Assembly (NCBI RefSeq): GCF_009766085.1
Contig: NZ_LMUF01000011.1
Coordinates: 83,319 to 147,318 of the forward strand
Reading direction: 5' to 3'
Origin: Burkholderia sp. S171
Lineage (GTDB): Bacteria; Pseudomonadota; Gammaproteobacteria; Burkholderiales; Burkholderiaceae
DNA length: 64,000 nucleotides
Position numbers and translations under genes: made by a program. A model generated the notes under the pieces. The model ran no database searches and was not told where the DNA came from. It saw only the letters and a list, made by a program, of their open reading frames with translations. The stretch's first letter is position 1, and each line of letters opens with the position of its first letter. Shown piece by piece: positions 9,258 through 18,427 of this stretch.

Positions 9258-9304
9258 AAAACAACAACGCCCCGCGCGCCTGACGGCGCACGGGGCGTTG
9301 TTTT
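9258..9304 (-). terminator. Rho-independent terminator of the glycosyltransferase gene
   Basis: A strong stem CAACGCCCCG/CGGGGCGTTG with further pairing toward the loop, followed on the minus strand by TTGTTTTG. It lies about 70 bp past the stop codon of the glycosyltransferase at 9376. Confidence 0.8.
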
Positions 9305-9375
9305 CGCTCAATCAGCAAGCCAGCGGCAAGTTAGCAATCAGGCGGCGTCCGCAAGATCACTATCGAACGTAAAAA

Positions 9376-10440
9376 TCAGCTCGCGTTGACTTCGCGCAGA
9401 ACGGTACGGCGCTTGGCGCGCAGCAGTTCTTCGTACGTTTGAACATAACGCGCGGCCATGACCTTCGACGAAAAACGCGTTTCGAACGCCTGACGCACCT
9501 TGGCGCGCGGCAGCGTGTCGAGGCGTTTCACTGCAGCGATCGCGCTCAGTTCGTCTTCCACGACAAAACCCGACACGCCGTTTTCGATCACTTCCGGCAC
9601 CGAACCGCGGTTGAACGCGATCACAGGCGTGCCGCAAGCCATGGCTTCGATCATTACCAAGCCAAACGGCTCCGGCCAGTCGATCGGGAACAGCAACGCG
9701 TGCGCGTTGCCGAGGAATTCGGTCTTCTGCGACTCACTGATCTCGCCAATGTACTCAACATGCGGCAGCGCGAACAACGGCTTGATCTGCTCTTCGTAGT
9801 AAGCGCGATCGGCGTTATCGATTTTTGCCGCGATCTTGATCTTCATGCCCGCTGCGCCGGCAATACGGATTGCCCGGTCGACACGCTTTTCCGGCGAAAT
9901 GCGGCCGAGGAACGCGAGGTAGCCCGGTTGAACATTCGGAATCGGCTTGAGCAGGTTTTCCGGCAGGCCGTGATAAACGGTTGAGAGCCAGTTGGCTTGC
10001 GGCAACGGCTGACGCTGGTTGTCGGAGATCGACACGACCGGCGCTTCGTTGAACGTGCTGAAGATCGGCTGCAGTTCCGGCAGGTCAAGACGGCCGTGCA
10101 TGGTCGTCAGGAACGGCACTGGCTGGCGCGAGAACAGCGAGAACGGGTAGTAGTCGATGTGAAAATGCAGCACGTCGAATTCGTCAGCGCGGCGGCGCAC
10201 TTCTTCCAGCAACAGCATGTGGGGCGCCATCGTGTCGCGGATGGTCGGGTCGAGGCGCAGCGCCTGCGGCCAGAAGGCTTCGAGCTTCGCCGACGTTTGC
10301 GAATCACCGCTCGCGAACAAAGTGACGTCATGACCGGCCTCAACCAGCGCTTCAGTCAGATAGGACACCACGCGCTCCGTGCCGCCATAGAACTTGGGGG
10401 GGACGGCTTCGTGAAGAGGCGCGATTTGAGCGATTCGCAT
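9376..10440 (-). CDS. Family 4 glycosyltransferase
   Basis: This 354-residue protein is a retaining GT-B glycosyltransferase of family GT4. The N-terminal acceptor domain has the glycine loop FYGGTERVVSYLTEALVEAGHDV, and the C-terminal nucleotide-sugar domain carries YLAFLGRISPEKRVDRAI and the EX7E motif EPFGLVMIEAMACGTPVIA. The start MRIAQIAPL fits the family. Donor and acceptor are unknown. In its surroundings lie an ABC exporter and otsBA, so a role in a glycan or compatible-solute context is possible but not shown. About 780 bp without genes separates it from the divergent ABC exporter. Confidence 0.9.
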   Translation of the reverse strand: MRIAQIAPLHEAVPPKFYGGTERVVSYLTEALVEAGHDVTLFASGDSQTSAKLEAFWPQALRLDPTIRDTMAPHMLLLEEVRRRADEFDVLHFHIDYYPFSLFSRQPVPFLTTMHGRLDLPELQPIFSTFNEAPVVSISDNQRQPLPQANWLSTVYHGLPENLLKPIPNVQPGYLAFLGRISPEKRVDRAIRIAGAAGMKIKIAAKIDNADRAYYEEQIKPLFALPHVEYIGEISESQKTEFLGNAHALLFPIDWPEPFGLVMIEAMACGTPVIAFNRGSVPEVIENGVSGFVVEDELSAIAAVKRLDTLPRAKVRQAFETRFSSKVMAARYVQTYEELLRAKRRTVLREVNAS

Positions 10441-11218
10441 GTCTGAAACTCCTAATAATGTCAGGCAAAATTGATGCGCTTGGCATCGGTCGTTAAATCA
10501 AGCGAATCGCCCTACCCGGATTCGGCACGGTGCTGGTGTCTCCAGCTGAATGGCCGATAGCACGAGAAAAAAATCGCGATGCTTCGCTGTTTGCTTGGGT
10601 GTTGCTGCTGCTATGGGTGTTGGGCGTTTGATTCAGAGCGTGATCAGGCTGAGCAAGATCAATTCCATCTCGTAAATGCAACGCACCCAGCAATAAACGC
10701 ACAACCTGCGGAGCCGTTGACCGGAACCTACATTAACCTGTCAAAACGCCTAAGGGGAAACCCGGAGTGAAGTATCGCCGTTTTTACAAGGTTTCCAAGC
10801 TTACATTTCAACTTATTTAGGTTGTTACACCGTCGATACACTTTGCAAGCCCTTGTTTATCAAGGCTGTTCTACGCTGATCGAGTTGACTCAAACCCATG
10901 GACTCGAACCGGTCGCAGCCACGCTCCAGATGCCAACGGGCTGCGACATCTTCCAAATCCGGCCACGCTATGGCTATCGATTGACGCTGGATTTGCCATT
11001 AGCGGCGCTATCCCGGTAGCGGGACCGCGACGTGCTTTCCCTTGTCAAAGGCGTAGCTAACAGTTCAAGCTCGTTCATATCGAGGCACTGTGAACGGCAT
11101 CGGGCGGAACGTGGAAGGTGCAAGACGCGTCTCCAATGGGCATCGATTGCCCTGTTCAGACGACGCACTTTTGCTGAAAATCAGTTCTGGCTGATGGAAA
11201 TGCACCACGGAAAGCATT
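10441..11218. other. Long intergenic region between divergent glycosyltransferase and ABC exporter genes
   Basis: About 780 bp with no gene I can support. It contains short open frames of 60-70 codons on both strands without ribosome sites or recognisable products. The stretch 10560-10830 is AT-richer than the surroundings and must hold the promoters of the two divergent genes. I see no strong hairpin or repeat. Confidence 0.5.
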
Positions 11219-13213
11219 ATGCGAGACGATTTGGCTCGCTACACTCGCTACAATTCAGCAATCGATGCTGCACGCTATTTGGTAAGCCATTGCCTTGCTG
11301 GCCAGACGCGCCGCGCTTGGGCGACCCACGGCGAAGCATCGCGCTCAACCGCTCTACTCGACCGAAACCGACCATTGGACCAACTCACCGTCTCTCAGCG
11401 TAACGTGCACAACGCGAAGCTAGCGAGCTATGCAAATCGCCCGTTGGCCTTCCTGTTCCGTTACATCCGCCGGCATCCGGTCGCGCACACCATCGTGCTG
11501 GTCAGTGTGCTGTCTGCTGTCGGCTGCGCGCTCGCCTCGCAGTACGCGATCAAACACCTGATCGACGTACTCGGCCAAGGCCGCGGCCATCCTGGCCCGC
11601 TTTGGGCTGCCTTCATGATCCTCGTCGGCCTGATTGCTGCCGACAACATGCTGTGGCGAGTCGGCGGCTGGGTCGGCGCGCACGCATTCGTCGTGGTGAC
11701 GGGCGACTTGCGGCGCGACCTGTTTTCCTACCTCAGCGGCCATTCGCCCACGTACTTCTCGGAGAAGCAGCCCGGCATGCTCGCAAGCCGGATCACGGCG
11801 ACATCGAATGCGATTTACACCGCCGAGAACACCATGGCGTGGAACGTGTTGCCGCCGTGCATCGCGGTGGTCGGCGCAATTGTGATGATCGTCGCGGTGA
11901 ATCCGCTGATGGCCGGCTGCCTGATGCTTGCCTCGGCCATTCTCGCGCTGGTGCTGTACCGCCTCGCCGGACGCGGCTCCGCGCGGCATCATACGTTTGC
12001 CACAAAAGCGGCATCGGTTGACGGCGAACTGGTCGATGTGATCGGCAACATGGCGCTTGTACGTGCATTCGGTATGACGTTTCGCGAGCAAAAGCGCTTC
12101 GGCTCGACGGTCAAGGCCGAAATGGTCGCGCGTCAGCAAAGCTTGCTGTATCTCGAGAAGCTGCGGCTGTTCCATGCCGTCGTGACCGCCATTCTCTCGG
12201 CCGGATTGCTTGGCTGGGCGTTGTGGTTGTGGTCGAAAGGGAGAGCAACCTCCGGCGATATCGTGCTGGTCAGCTCACTCGGTTTCACGATTCTTCACGG
12301 CACCCGCGATCTGGCTGTTGCGCTCGTGGATGTCACGCAGCACGTCGCGCGTCTGGCGGAAGCCGTGCAGACGCTGCTGGAACCACACGGCATGCCCGAT
12401 CGGTCCGACGCAACGGAGCTCGTGCCGCAAGGCGGGCGAGTTGACTTCGAGGAAGTCACGTTCGCGTATCCGCGCCGCCGGCCAATTCTCGATAAATTCA
12501 ACCTGCACATCGAGCCGGGTCAGCGCGTCGGGCTGATCGGCAAGTCGGGCGCCGGGAAATCCACCGTGCTTGCGCTGTTGCAACGCTTCTACGAACCGCA
12601 GGGCGGCTCCATCAAGGTCGACGGGCAGGATATCTCGCTGATCACGCAGGACAGCCTGCGGATGTCGATTGCGCTCGTCCCGCAGGATATTTCGCTGTTC
12701 CACCGGACGGTGTACGAGAACATTGCGTATGGCCGCCCGGACGCGTCGCGAGAAGAAGTGCTCGCCGCCGCCCGCGAGGCGCGATGCTCGGACTTTATCG
12801 ACGCCATGCCGGAAGGGTTCGACACAATCGTGGGCGACCGCGGCGTGAAGTTGTCGGGCGGACAGCGTCAGCGCATTGCCATCGCGCGCGCGATCCTGAA
12901 AAACGCGCCCATCCTGCTGCTCGATGAAGCCACGTCGGCGCTCGATAGTTCGTCGGAAGAAGCGATCCAGCAGGCGCTCGACCGGCTGATGGTCGGCCGC
13001 ACGGTGATTGCGATTGCGCACCGGTTGTCGACGCTGCAAGGCTTCGACCGGATTATCGTGATGAGCGCCGGCAAGGTGATCGACGACGGTTCGCCGGATC
13101 AGTTGCGCAACCGGCCGGGGTTGTATCGGGAACTGCTGTCCAAGCAGCACGGCAAGTTGCCGCCCGCGACCATGCCCTCGCAACAACTGGCGGCGAAGGC
13201 TGAATCGACCTGA
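11219..13213 (+). CDS. ABC exporter with fused membrane and ATPase domains
   Basis: This 664-residue half-transporter joins a six-helix ABC exporter membrane domain (about 80-370) to a C-terminal ATPase. The ATPase motifs are Walker A GKSGAGKST, Q-loop LVPQDIS, signature LSGGQRQRIAIARAIL, Walker B ILLLDEATSALD and H-loop IAHRLST. It would act as a homodimer in the inner membrane, as MsbA and related lipid or drug exporters do; the substrate is not readable. The ATG at 11219 has a GGAAAG site, but the first 60 residues look unlike the family, so a later start such as the GTG at 11405 (before NAKLASYANRPL) may be real. A terminator follows 42 bp downstream. Confidence 0.9.
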   Translation: MRDDLARYTRYNSAIDAARYLVSHCLAGQTRRAWATHGEASRSTALLDRNRPLDQLTVSQRNVHNAKLASYANRPLAFLFRYIRRHPVAHTIVLVSVLSAVGCALASQYAIKHLIDVLGQGRGHPGPLWAAFMILVGLIAADNMLWRVGGWVGAHAFVVVTGDLRRDLFSYLSGHSPTYFSEKQPGMLASRITATSNAIYTAENTMAWNVLPPCIAVVGAIVMIVAVNPLMAGCLMLASAILALVLYRLAGRGSARHHTFATKAASVDGELVDVIGNMALVRAFGMTFREQKRFGSTVKAEMVARQQSLLYLEKLRLFHAVVTAILSAGLLGWALWLWSKGRATSGDIVLVSSLGFTILHGTRDLAVALVDVTQHVARLAEAVQTLLEPHGMPDRSDATELVPQGGRVDFEEVTFAYPRRRPILDKFNLHIEPGQRVGLIGKSGAGKSTVLALLQRFYEPQGGSIKVDGQDISLITQDSLRMSIALVPQDISLFHRTVYENIAYGRPDASREEVLAAAREARCSDFIDAMPEGFDTIVGDRGVKLSGGQRQRIAIARAILKNAPILLLDEATSALDSSSEEAIQQALDRLMVGRTVIAIAHRLSTLQGFDRIIVMSAGKVIDDGSPDQLRNRPGLYRELLSKQHGKLPPATMPSQQLAAKAEST

Positions 13214-13254
13214 GCCTGATTGAGGCCCGACTCGCGCGACTCACCGCAAAGCGA

Positions 13255-13298
13255 TAAAAAAAGCCGCTTCGGATCCATCAGACCGAAGCGGCTTTTTT
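13255..13298. terminator. Bidirectional terminator between ABC exporter and otsA
   Basis: The stem AAGCCGCTTCGG/CCGAAGCGGCTT is flanked by an A run on the left and a T run on the right, so it can end both the plus-strand ABC gene and the minus-strand otsBA transcript. It touches the otsA stop codon. Confidence 0.92.
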
Positions 13299-14676
13299 AC
13301 GCCTGCAGATCGCGCATGAAATTGTCTCGCCAGACGGAGACGTTGTTCTCGCGAAGCTGGGCGAACATGTCCGTGTACCGGACCTGCCGCTCTTTCAATG
13401 GCATCGCGAGGGCCGTGGCCAGCGCGTCCGCCATGCCGGCGATATCGAGCGGATTCACAATCAGCGCACCGTTCAATTCCTGCGCCGCGCCCGCGAATTG
13501 CGACAGGACCAGCACGCCGGGATCGTCAGGATCCTGCGCCGCCACGTACTCCTTGGCGACCAGGTTCATGCCGTCGCGCAACGGCGTGACGAACCCCACA
13601 TGCGACGCGCGAAACAACGCGGCGAGCACGGGCCGCTCATATTGCCGATGGATATAGCGGATCGGCGTCCAGTCGAGCTCCGCGTACCGTCCGTTGATAC
13701 GCCCGGATTCCGCTTCGAGTTGCAGCCGGATGTCCTTGTACGTATCCATATCGGCGCGTGTAGGCGGCGCGATCTGCACGAACGACACGTTGTTGCGCTG
13801 CGCCGGCTGATGTTCCAGCAGCTTTTCGAACGCACGAAAGCGCTCGACCAGGCCCTTCGAATAATCGAGCCGGTCGACGCTCATGATCAGCTTGCGGTCG
13901 CGCAGCGTCGTCTTGACGGTCTGCACTTCGCGCCCGCTTTCACCGTCTTTGGCGAGCAAGGCAATTTCATCGGGATAAACGCCGATCGGATAAGCCGCCG
14001 CCCGCAGCGTCTTGCCAAACGCGCTCACCGCATTCGGTTCGCCAGCGATGCGTACGACCGAGCCATTCGCCTCCGTCTCGATGTAATCGCAAAACGCGCG
14101 CAAGTCAGGCGCCGTCTGGAAACCGAGCAGGTCGAAGGAGCACAGCGCCTCGACCAGCACGCGATGGCGCGGCACGCTAAGCAGAACCTGCGTCGCCGGA
14201 AACGGAATGTGCAGGAAAAAGCCGATGCGGTTCGTCACGCCCTCATCACGCAATGCCTGGGCGAACGGAATCAGGTGATAGTCGTGAACCCAGATGACGT
14301 CGTCGGCTTTCAGCAGCGGCGCCAGTTGCTTCGCGAGCCAGCGGTTCACGCGGCAATAACCATCGAATTCATCGCGGTCGAACTGGATCAGATCCGGCCG
14401 ATAGTGAAACGCCGGCCACAACGTGGCGTTCGAAAAGCCGCGGTAGTACTGGTCGTAGTCGCGTTGCGCCAGACCGATGGTCGCGAACGTCACCCGGCCG
14501 CGCTCCTCCAGCGTGATGCCCTCGGGTGGCTCCGCGACCACGTCGCCGCTCCAGCCGAACCACATGCCGCCGGTTTCCTTGAGCGCGTCGTAGACACCGA
14601 CCGCCAGACCGCCCGCCGCCGGGCCGCCTTCGGAGATCGGCGCGACCCGGTTCGAAACAATGATCAGCCTGCTCAC
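13297..14676 (-). CDS. otsA: Trehalose-6-phosphate synthase
   Basis: OtsA (GT20) transfers glucose from UDP-glucose to glucose-6-phosphate, giving trehalose-6-phosphate. The 459-residue protein matches the family in length and motifs: the N-terminal loop GGPAAGGLAVGVYDAL, WVHDYHLIPFAQALR, the phosphate-binding SVDRLDYSKGLVERFRAFE, and the C-terminal PLRDGMNLVAKEYVAAQ. It starts at a GTG whose codon overlaps the otsB stop (GTGA), so the two are translationally coupled with otsB first. Together they form the osmoprotectant route from UDP-glucose to trehalose. Confidence 0.97.
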   Translation of the reverse strand: MSRLIIVSNRVAPISEGGPAAGGLAVGVYDALKETGGMWFGWSGDVVAEPPEGITLEERGRVTFATIGLAQRDYDQYYRGFSNATLWPAFHYRPDLIQFDRDEFDGYCRVNRWLAKQLAPLLKADDVIWVHDYHLIPFAQALRDEGVTNRIGFFLHIPFPATQVLLSVPRHRVLVEALCSFDLLGFQTAPDLRAFCDYIETEANGSVVRIAGEPNAVSAFGKTLRAAAYPIGVYPDEIALLAKDGESGREVQTVKTTLRDRKLIMSVDRLDYSKGLVERFRAFEKLLEHQPAQRNNVSFVQIAPPTRADMDTYKDIRLQLEAESGRINGRYAELDWTPIRYIHRQYERPVLAALFRASHVGFVTPLRDGMNLVAKEYVAAQDPDDPGVLVLSQFAGAAQELNGALIVNPLDIAGMADALATALAMPLKERQVRYTDMFAQLRENNVSVWRDNFMRDLQA

Positions 14677-15443
14677 GAACGCGTTCCTTTAGAACCCTCT
14701 ACACTTTCAGTTCCCGCAATCCGCTGCAGCCAGTCGAGCAGCGCGCCCACCGATTCCACCCGCGAATGGGCGAGCGTGTCGCCCGCGCCGACCTTGATCG
14801 ACACCCCGTTGCGCTCGTTTACCACCGCGAAGCCTTTCTCGTCCGTCAGGTCATCGCCGATAAACACCGGCCGGCGGCCCGCGAACGGCGGCTCATTCAG
14901 GAAAGCGACCACCGCGCGGCCTTTATCGACGTCCTTCGGCTTGATTTCATAGACCATCTTGCCGGGTTGCAGCACGTAGGCATCGGCGTACTGGGCGACC
15001 AGCTTCTCGGTCGCTTCGCGCGCCGCCGCGCCGCGCTCAGGCGCATTCCGATAATGCAGCGCCAGCGCCGCGCCCTTGATCTCCAGCAGCGTGCCGGGAT
15101 TGGCCTTCACCACGCCTTCGAGCACGTGTTCCATGCGCAGCAGGCGCTCGTCGTTGAAACCAACGCGATGGACATCCGCGTTCGAATCGCGCCGCTCAGC
15201 GCCGTGCAAACCTGCCACGGGGAGATCGGGCATGGAAAGAAACGCGTCGATGCTGTCAATCCCGCGCCCCGACACAATCGCGACCGCACCGTTGGTCGCG
15301 CGACGCAATGCGTTGAGGATGGCCGGGACGACTGGCTGCACGCTCACGCCGTCCGGCGTGGGCGCTAGCTCAACAAGCGTGCCGTCGAAATCGAAGAAAA
15401 AAGCGGTGGTGGCGAGCGGAAAATTGTCTGGGAGGTTTTGCAT
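14673..15443 (-). CDS. otsB: Trehalose-6-phosphate phosphatase
   Basis: OtsB dephosphorylates trehalose-6-phosphate to trehalose. The 256-residue protein is a HAD-superfamily phosphatase: motif I FFDFDGTLVE supplies the nucleophilic and acid Asp, motif II is in AIVSGRGIDSIDAF, and motif IV is FIGDDLTDEKGF. It starts at the ATG at 15443 after a GGAGGTTT-like stretch inside the leader. It is the first gene of otsB-otsA. A tandem 13-bp repeat containing GTAAC lies 54 bp upstream and may be a regulator site. Confidence 0.96.
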   Translation of the reverse strand: MQNLPDNFPLATTAFFFDFDGTLVELAPTPDGVSVQPVVPAILNALRRATNGAVAIVSGRGIDSIDAFLSMPDLPVAGLHGAERRDSNADVHRVGFNDERLLRMEHVLEGVVKANPGTLLEIKGAALALHYRNAPERGAAAREATEKLVAQYADAYVLQPGKMVYEIKPKDVDKGRAVVAFLNEPPFAGRRPVFIGDDLTDEKGFAVVNERNGVSIKVGAGDTLAHSRVESVGALLDWLQRIAGTESVEGSKGTRS

Positions 15444-15830
15444 CTATATCTGCCTTTCAGCCGGAGAAGGACCGGAAAAGTGTGCGCATGTTACCGCGCT
15501 TTGTAACCCCGCTTTGTAACCCGTCTGGGAAAGCGGCGTTGGACGCTTCGTTGCACGCTCGCGCGGCAAGCCAACGCCCGATGCCACGTCCACGTATCAA
15601 GAACATATCAGGCACGTCTCAAGCAGCTTTCAAACCTGGTTCGACTAACTTTCAACCCTACCTGGTGGCCCTGCGGCATAACGCCCCAGCCCCATTCCGG
15701 CGCGGCTGTACGCCCGGCGTAAGGTTCTATTCTGAGATAGAGTCGGCACCCGGATGGCTTCCCGGACAGTTCCTTGCTAATCCGTCCGCGTTGCTGCCTT
15801 GATGCACCCTACCCTCATCCGAGTTGCAAA
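15444..15830. other. Divergent promoter region otsB / sco1
   Basis: About 390 bp without a gene I can support. It must carry the otsB promoter on the left and the sco1 promoter on the right. The only structure I see is the tandem repeat at 15497-15522. Confidence 0.5.
15497..15522. repeat. Two tandem copies of CGCTTTGTAACCC
   Basis: Two perfect head-to-tail 13-bp copies (15497-15509 and 15510-15522) sit 54 bp upstream of the otsB start. A GTTAC at 15490 makes an inverted partner to the first GTAAC. Placement suggests an operator for otsBA; this is inference. Confidence 0.75.
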
Positions 15831-16460
15831 ATGTCTTCCTGGTTCAGTTTTCAACCCAAGGGCGGGTTCGCCGCACTGCTCACCGCCCTGATCCTGAGCG
15901 CCGGCCTCGCTGCGTGCTCCCGCCCTGATACAACACCCTGGAAACTGACCGATGTCAGCGGCCATCTGCCCGACCTGGATTTCAAGCTCACCGACGATAC
16001 CGGCAAGCCCGTCACCGGTCAGTCGTTCCTGGGCCAGACCACGCTGGTGTACTTTGGCTACACCCACTGCCCGGACGTGTGTCCGGAGACCATGGCACGG
16101 CTGATGCAAGTCATGCAGCAACTTGGACCCGATGCTAAAAACACGCGCATTGTCTTTATTACCGTCGATCCCGCCCGCGATACCGCGGCCGCACTCCACG
16201 ACTACGTGCGCGCGTTCGACGCGCAGCACGCGGTTGGACTGACCGGCACGGACGGCGCGATCGAAAGCATTGCCAAGCGGTACAGGGTGGCTTATCAAAT
16301 GGAGAAACGCGATCCTTCCGGCGCGTACGACGTCACGCATAGTTCGGCCGTCTATATCTTCGATAACCACGGCCACGCGCGCCTGCTTGCCACCGAGAGC
16401 GATTCCATCGATACGATCACGCACGACCTGCGCCGCGTGATCGACTCGACCGATTCCTGA
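15831..16460 (+). CDS. SCO1/SenC family copper chaperone lipoprotein
   Basis: SCO proteins deliver copper to, and keep reduced, the CuA site of cytochrome c oxidase in the periplasm. The 209-residue protein begins with a lipoprotein signal (GLAACS lipobox). The thioredoxin-like domain has the copper ligands in HCPDVCPETMA (CxxxC) and the distal His in DVTHSSAVYIFD. Length is typical. The ATG at 15831 is chosen because the signal peptide starts there. ctaG follows after 39 bp, so the two are probably one copper-delivery operon. Confidence 0.93.
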   Translation: MSSWFSFQPKGGFAALLTALILSAGLAACSRPDTTPWKLTDVSGHLPDLDFKLTDDTGKPVTGQSFLGQTTLVYFGYTHCPDVCPETMARLMQVMQQLGPDAKNTRIVFITVDPARDTAAALHDYVRAFDAQHAVGLTGTDGAIESIAKRYRVAYQMEKRDPSGAYDVTHSSAVYIFDNHGHARLLATESDSIDTITHDLRRVIDSTDS

Positions 16461-16499
16461 GGTCACTCATTCACTACCGGGCTTAGCATTACCGTCAAC

Positions 16500-17351
16500 A
16501 TGTCCTCGATTCTCTACTGGCTCGATCCGTGGGAGCCTTCGCCCACCGTCGTGATCGCTGTGCTGATCGCGGCCGTGTTGTTCGCCCGCGGCGCGAAAAA
16601 AGCACACGTGTCGCTCGCGCGGCACCTGTCGTTCTGGTTCGGCCTGACTGCGCTCTACGTCGCGCTGCATACCCGGCTCGACTACTTCTTCGAGCATGAA
16701 TTCTTCATGCATCGGCTGCAGCATCTGGTGCTGCATCACCTTGGGCCGTTTTTCATTGCGCTCTCGTATCCGGGCGCGGCGATGCGGGCCGGCATTCCGT
16801 TCACCTGGCGGCAACGCTGGCTCAAGCCTGCGCTTAATACGGCCCCCGCGCGCATTGTGTTCAAGGTGATTTTTCATCCGGTCGTCGCGGTGACGCTGTT
16901 TGTCGGGCTGATCTATTTCTGGCTGCTTTCGCCGATCCACTTCAAGGCGATGCTCGATTGGCGGTTGTACCGCGTCATGAACTGGAGCATGGTGATCGAC
17001 GGCCTGCTGTTCTGGTGGCTTGTGCTCGATTCGCGCCCGGCTCCTCCCGCGCGACTCGCGCCCGGGCGGCGCATCCTGATCGTGATTGCCGCCATCCCGC
17101 CGCAGATCATGCTCGGCGCGTACATTTTCTTCACGCCGCACGAGCTTTATCCAATCTATTCCATTTGCGGACGCGCCTTCACCTGGATCAGCCCAATGCG
17201 TGATCAGCAGATCGGCGGTTTGTTGCTGTGGATTCCCGGTTCGATGATGAGCGTGATCGGCGCATTGATCGCGATGCGGCACTGGCTCAGGTTATCGACA
17301 CGGCAACGGCTGGTGCAGCAGCGGGCGCGGGCCGAACTGCTGACGGTTTAA
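16500..17351 (+). CDS. Cytochrome c oxidase assembly factor CtaG (caa3 type)
   Basis: This 283-residue inner-membrane protein has about seven hydrophobic segments and the His-rich stretch FFMHRLQHLVLHHLGPF typical of the caa3_CtaG family, which is needed for active copper-containing oxidases. A second set of conserved residues lies in HPVVAVTLFV and FWWLVLDSRP. It follows the SCO1-like gene in the same orientation, which supports a role in copper insertion into a terminal oxidase. The structural oxidase genes are not in this window. Confidence 0.9.
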   Translation: MSSILYWLDPWEPSPTVVIAVLIAAVLFARGAKKAHVSLARHLSFWFGLTALYVALHTRLDYFFEHEFFMHRLQHLVLHHLGPFFIALSYPGAAMRAGIPFTWRQRWLKPALNTAPARIVFKVIFHPVVAVTLFVGLIYFWLLSPIHFKAMLDWRLYRVMNWSMVIDGLLFWWLVLDSRPAPPARLAPGRRILIVIAAIPPQIMLGAYIFFTPHELYPIYSICGRAFTWISPMRDQQIGGLLLWIPGSMMSVIGALIAMRHWLRLSTRQRLVQQRARAELLTV

Positions 17352-17365
17352 CAGCGCGGCCGCTT

Positions 17366-17863
17366 TTACAAGCGGCGCATCCAGATGTGCGGGATGTCGT
17401 CTTCGACATGAATATCGGAGATTGGCTCGAAGCCAAAGCTCGCATAAAAACGTTGTAGTCGTGCTTGTGCGTGCAGGCGTATCGGCTGGCCGGGCCATTG
17501 TTCGTCGATTAAACCCAGCATGCGTTCGAGCATCACCTGGCCTAAGCCGATGCCGCGAAAGCCGGCTGTGGTCAGCACGCGGCCGATGCGGATATCGGAT
17601 TCTTCCGTTTCCGTCGTCCCGTCGGCTGAGTTCGGCAGCAAGACTCGCAGATAACCGGCGAGCGCCGGCGGTGCGTCGGCTGAACGCCGATACACGAGCA
17701 AATGCCAGGCACCGGCATCCTGCCCATCGACATCTCCGTACACACATTGCTGCTCCACCACGAACACTTCGCTGCGCGCGGCCAGCATGGTGTAGACGTC
17801 GAGTGCGCTAAGGTCGTCGAATGGCTTCCAGCACCAGTCGAATTCGGAAAATGGCTCGGTCAT
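17366..17863 (-). CDS. GNAT family N-acetyltransferase, ElaA type
   Basis: The 165-residue protein is a single GNAT domain of the ElaA subfamily. It begins FDWCWKPFDDLSALDVYTMLAARSEVF-like, with the ElaA hallmark of an acceptor-side region followed by VVEQQCVYGDVDG, then the acetyl-CoA loop RGIGLGQVMLERMLGLI and the C-terminal FYASFGFEPISDIHVEDDIPHI. The substrate is unknown. It converges on ctaG with 14 bp between the two stop codons. Confidence 0.9.
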   Translation of the reverse strand: MTEPFSEFDWCWKPFDDLSALDVYTMLAARSEVFVVEQQCVYGDVDGQDAGAWHLLVYRRSADAPPALAGYLRVLLPNSADGTTETEESDIRIGRVLTTAGFRGIGLGQVMLERMLGLIDEQWPGQPIRLHAQARLQRFYASFGFEPISDIHVEDDIPHIWMRRL

Positions 17864-18427
17864 GGGATCTTTATCGGTGGGATTTTTCTATGCCGCGCAT
17901 CGTGGGAAATGAGGATGCTGGCATGTCTGAACTTGTAATTATGCCGCGCGAGGCGAGCGCTGGGCAGGCGCTATTGCGTCGGCTGCTGGAAGAGCCGGTG
18001 GTATCCGCTTCACTCAATCCGCTCACTCAATCGAGCCAAATCTGCCGCTCGCGTGCCGTATCCGGCCGTACCACTCGCACTCGCCATAGTGTCTCCGCGC
18101 CGATTCACGACGCACATATAGGCACCATACTGGCAAAGCAAGCATTTTAGCAGCGCCTAACTACCACCAATTCTTACCGACGATTCGCTTACACCCAGAT
18201 TGATAATCTCGGGTCCTGCAGACCCTTCACGCCCCTTATTGGCCCGCCGCCATGAATAAATGGTGAGAACCAATCTCTAATTAAGTTAAACGAACCTTAA
18301 TCAACTGGTAACAAGGTGTAACTGTTGTGGGACTGACTGTAACGCAGGGAGGATGACGTTTAATTAGACTGGTCGTCACCCAGTCGGGCGCTTCATTTCC
18401 CGTCGCATTTCTGGAGTGTTGCGCTCT
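17864..18427. other. Intergenic and leader region upstream of the surface-glycan gene pair
   Basis: About 560 bp without a gene I can support; open frames here lack ribosome sites. From about 18150 the base composition turns AT-rich and stays so into the next gene. Three GTAAC pentamers at 18308-18343 are the clearest structure. Confidence 0.5.
18308..18343. promoter_or_regulatory. GTAAC direct repeats, candidate OmpR-family (CpxR-like) box
   Basis: GTAAC occurs at 18308, 18318 and 18339, that is with offsets of 10 and 21 bp, so all face the same side of the helix. The first two form GTAAC-N5-GTAAC, close to the CpxR consensus GTAAA-N5-GTAAA known from enterobacteria. It lies 85-120 bp upstream of the gene at 18428. 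Function is inferred from spacing only. Confidence 0.4.

Noticed and set aside
10579..11019. Short open frames of 63-65 codons upstream of the ABC exporter
   Set aside because: They start at TTG or lack ribosome sites and have odd composition such as a Cys-rich stretch; no support for coding.
13498..14952. A 484-codon open frame on the plus strand
   Set aside because: Shadow of otsA and otsB; composition is His/Arg/Gln-rich as expected for antisense of GC-rich genes.
17821..18150. Plus-strand open frame after the ElaA gene
   Set aside because: Overlaps the start of the elaA gene in antisense and lacks a ribosome site.
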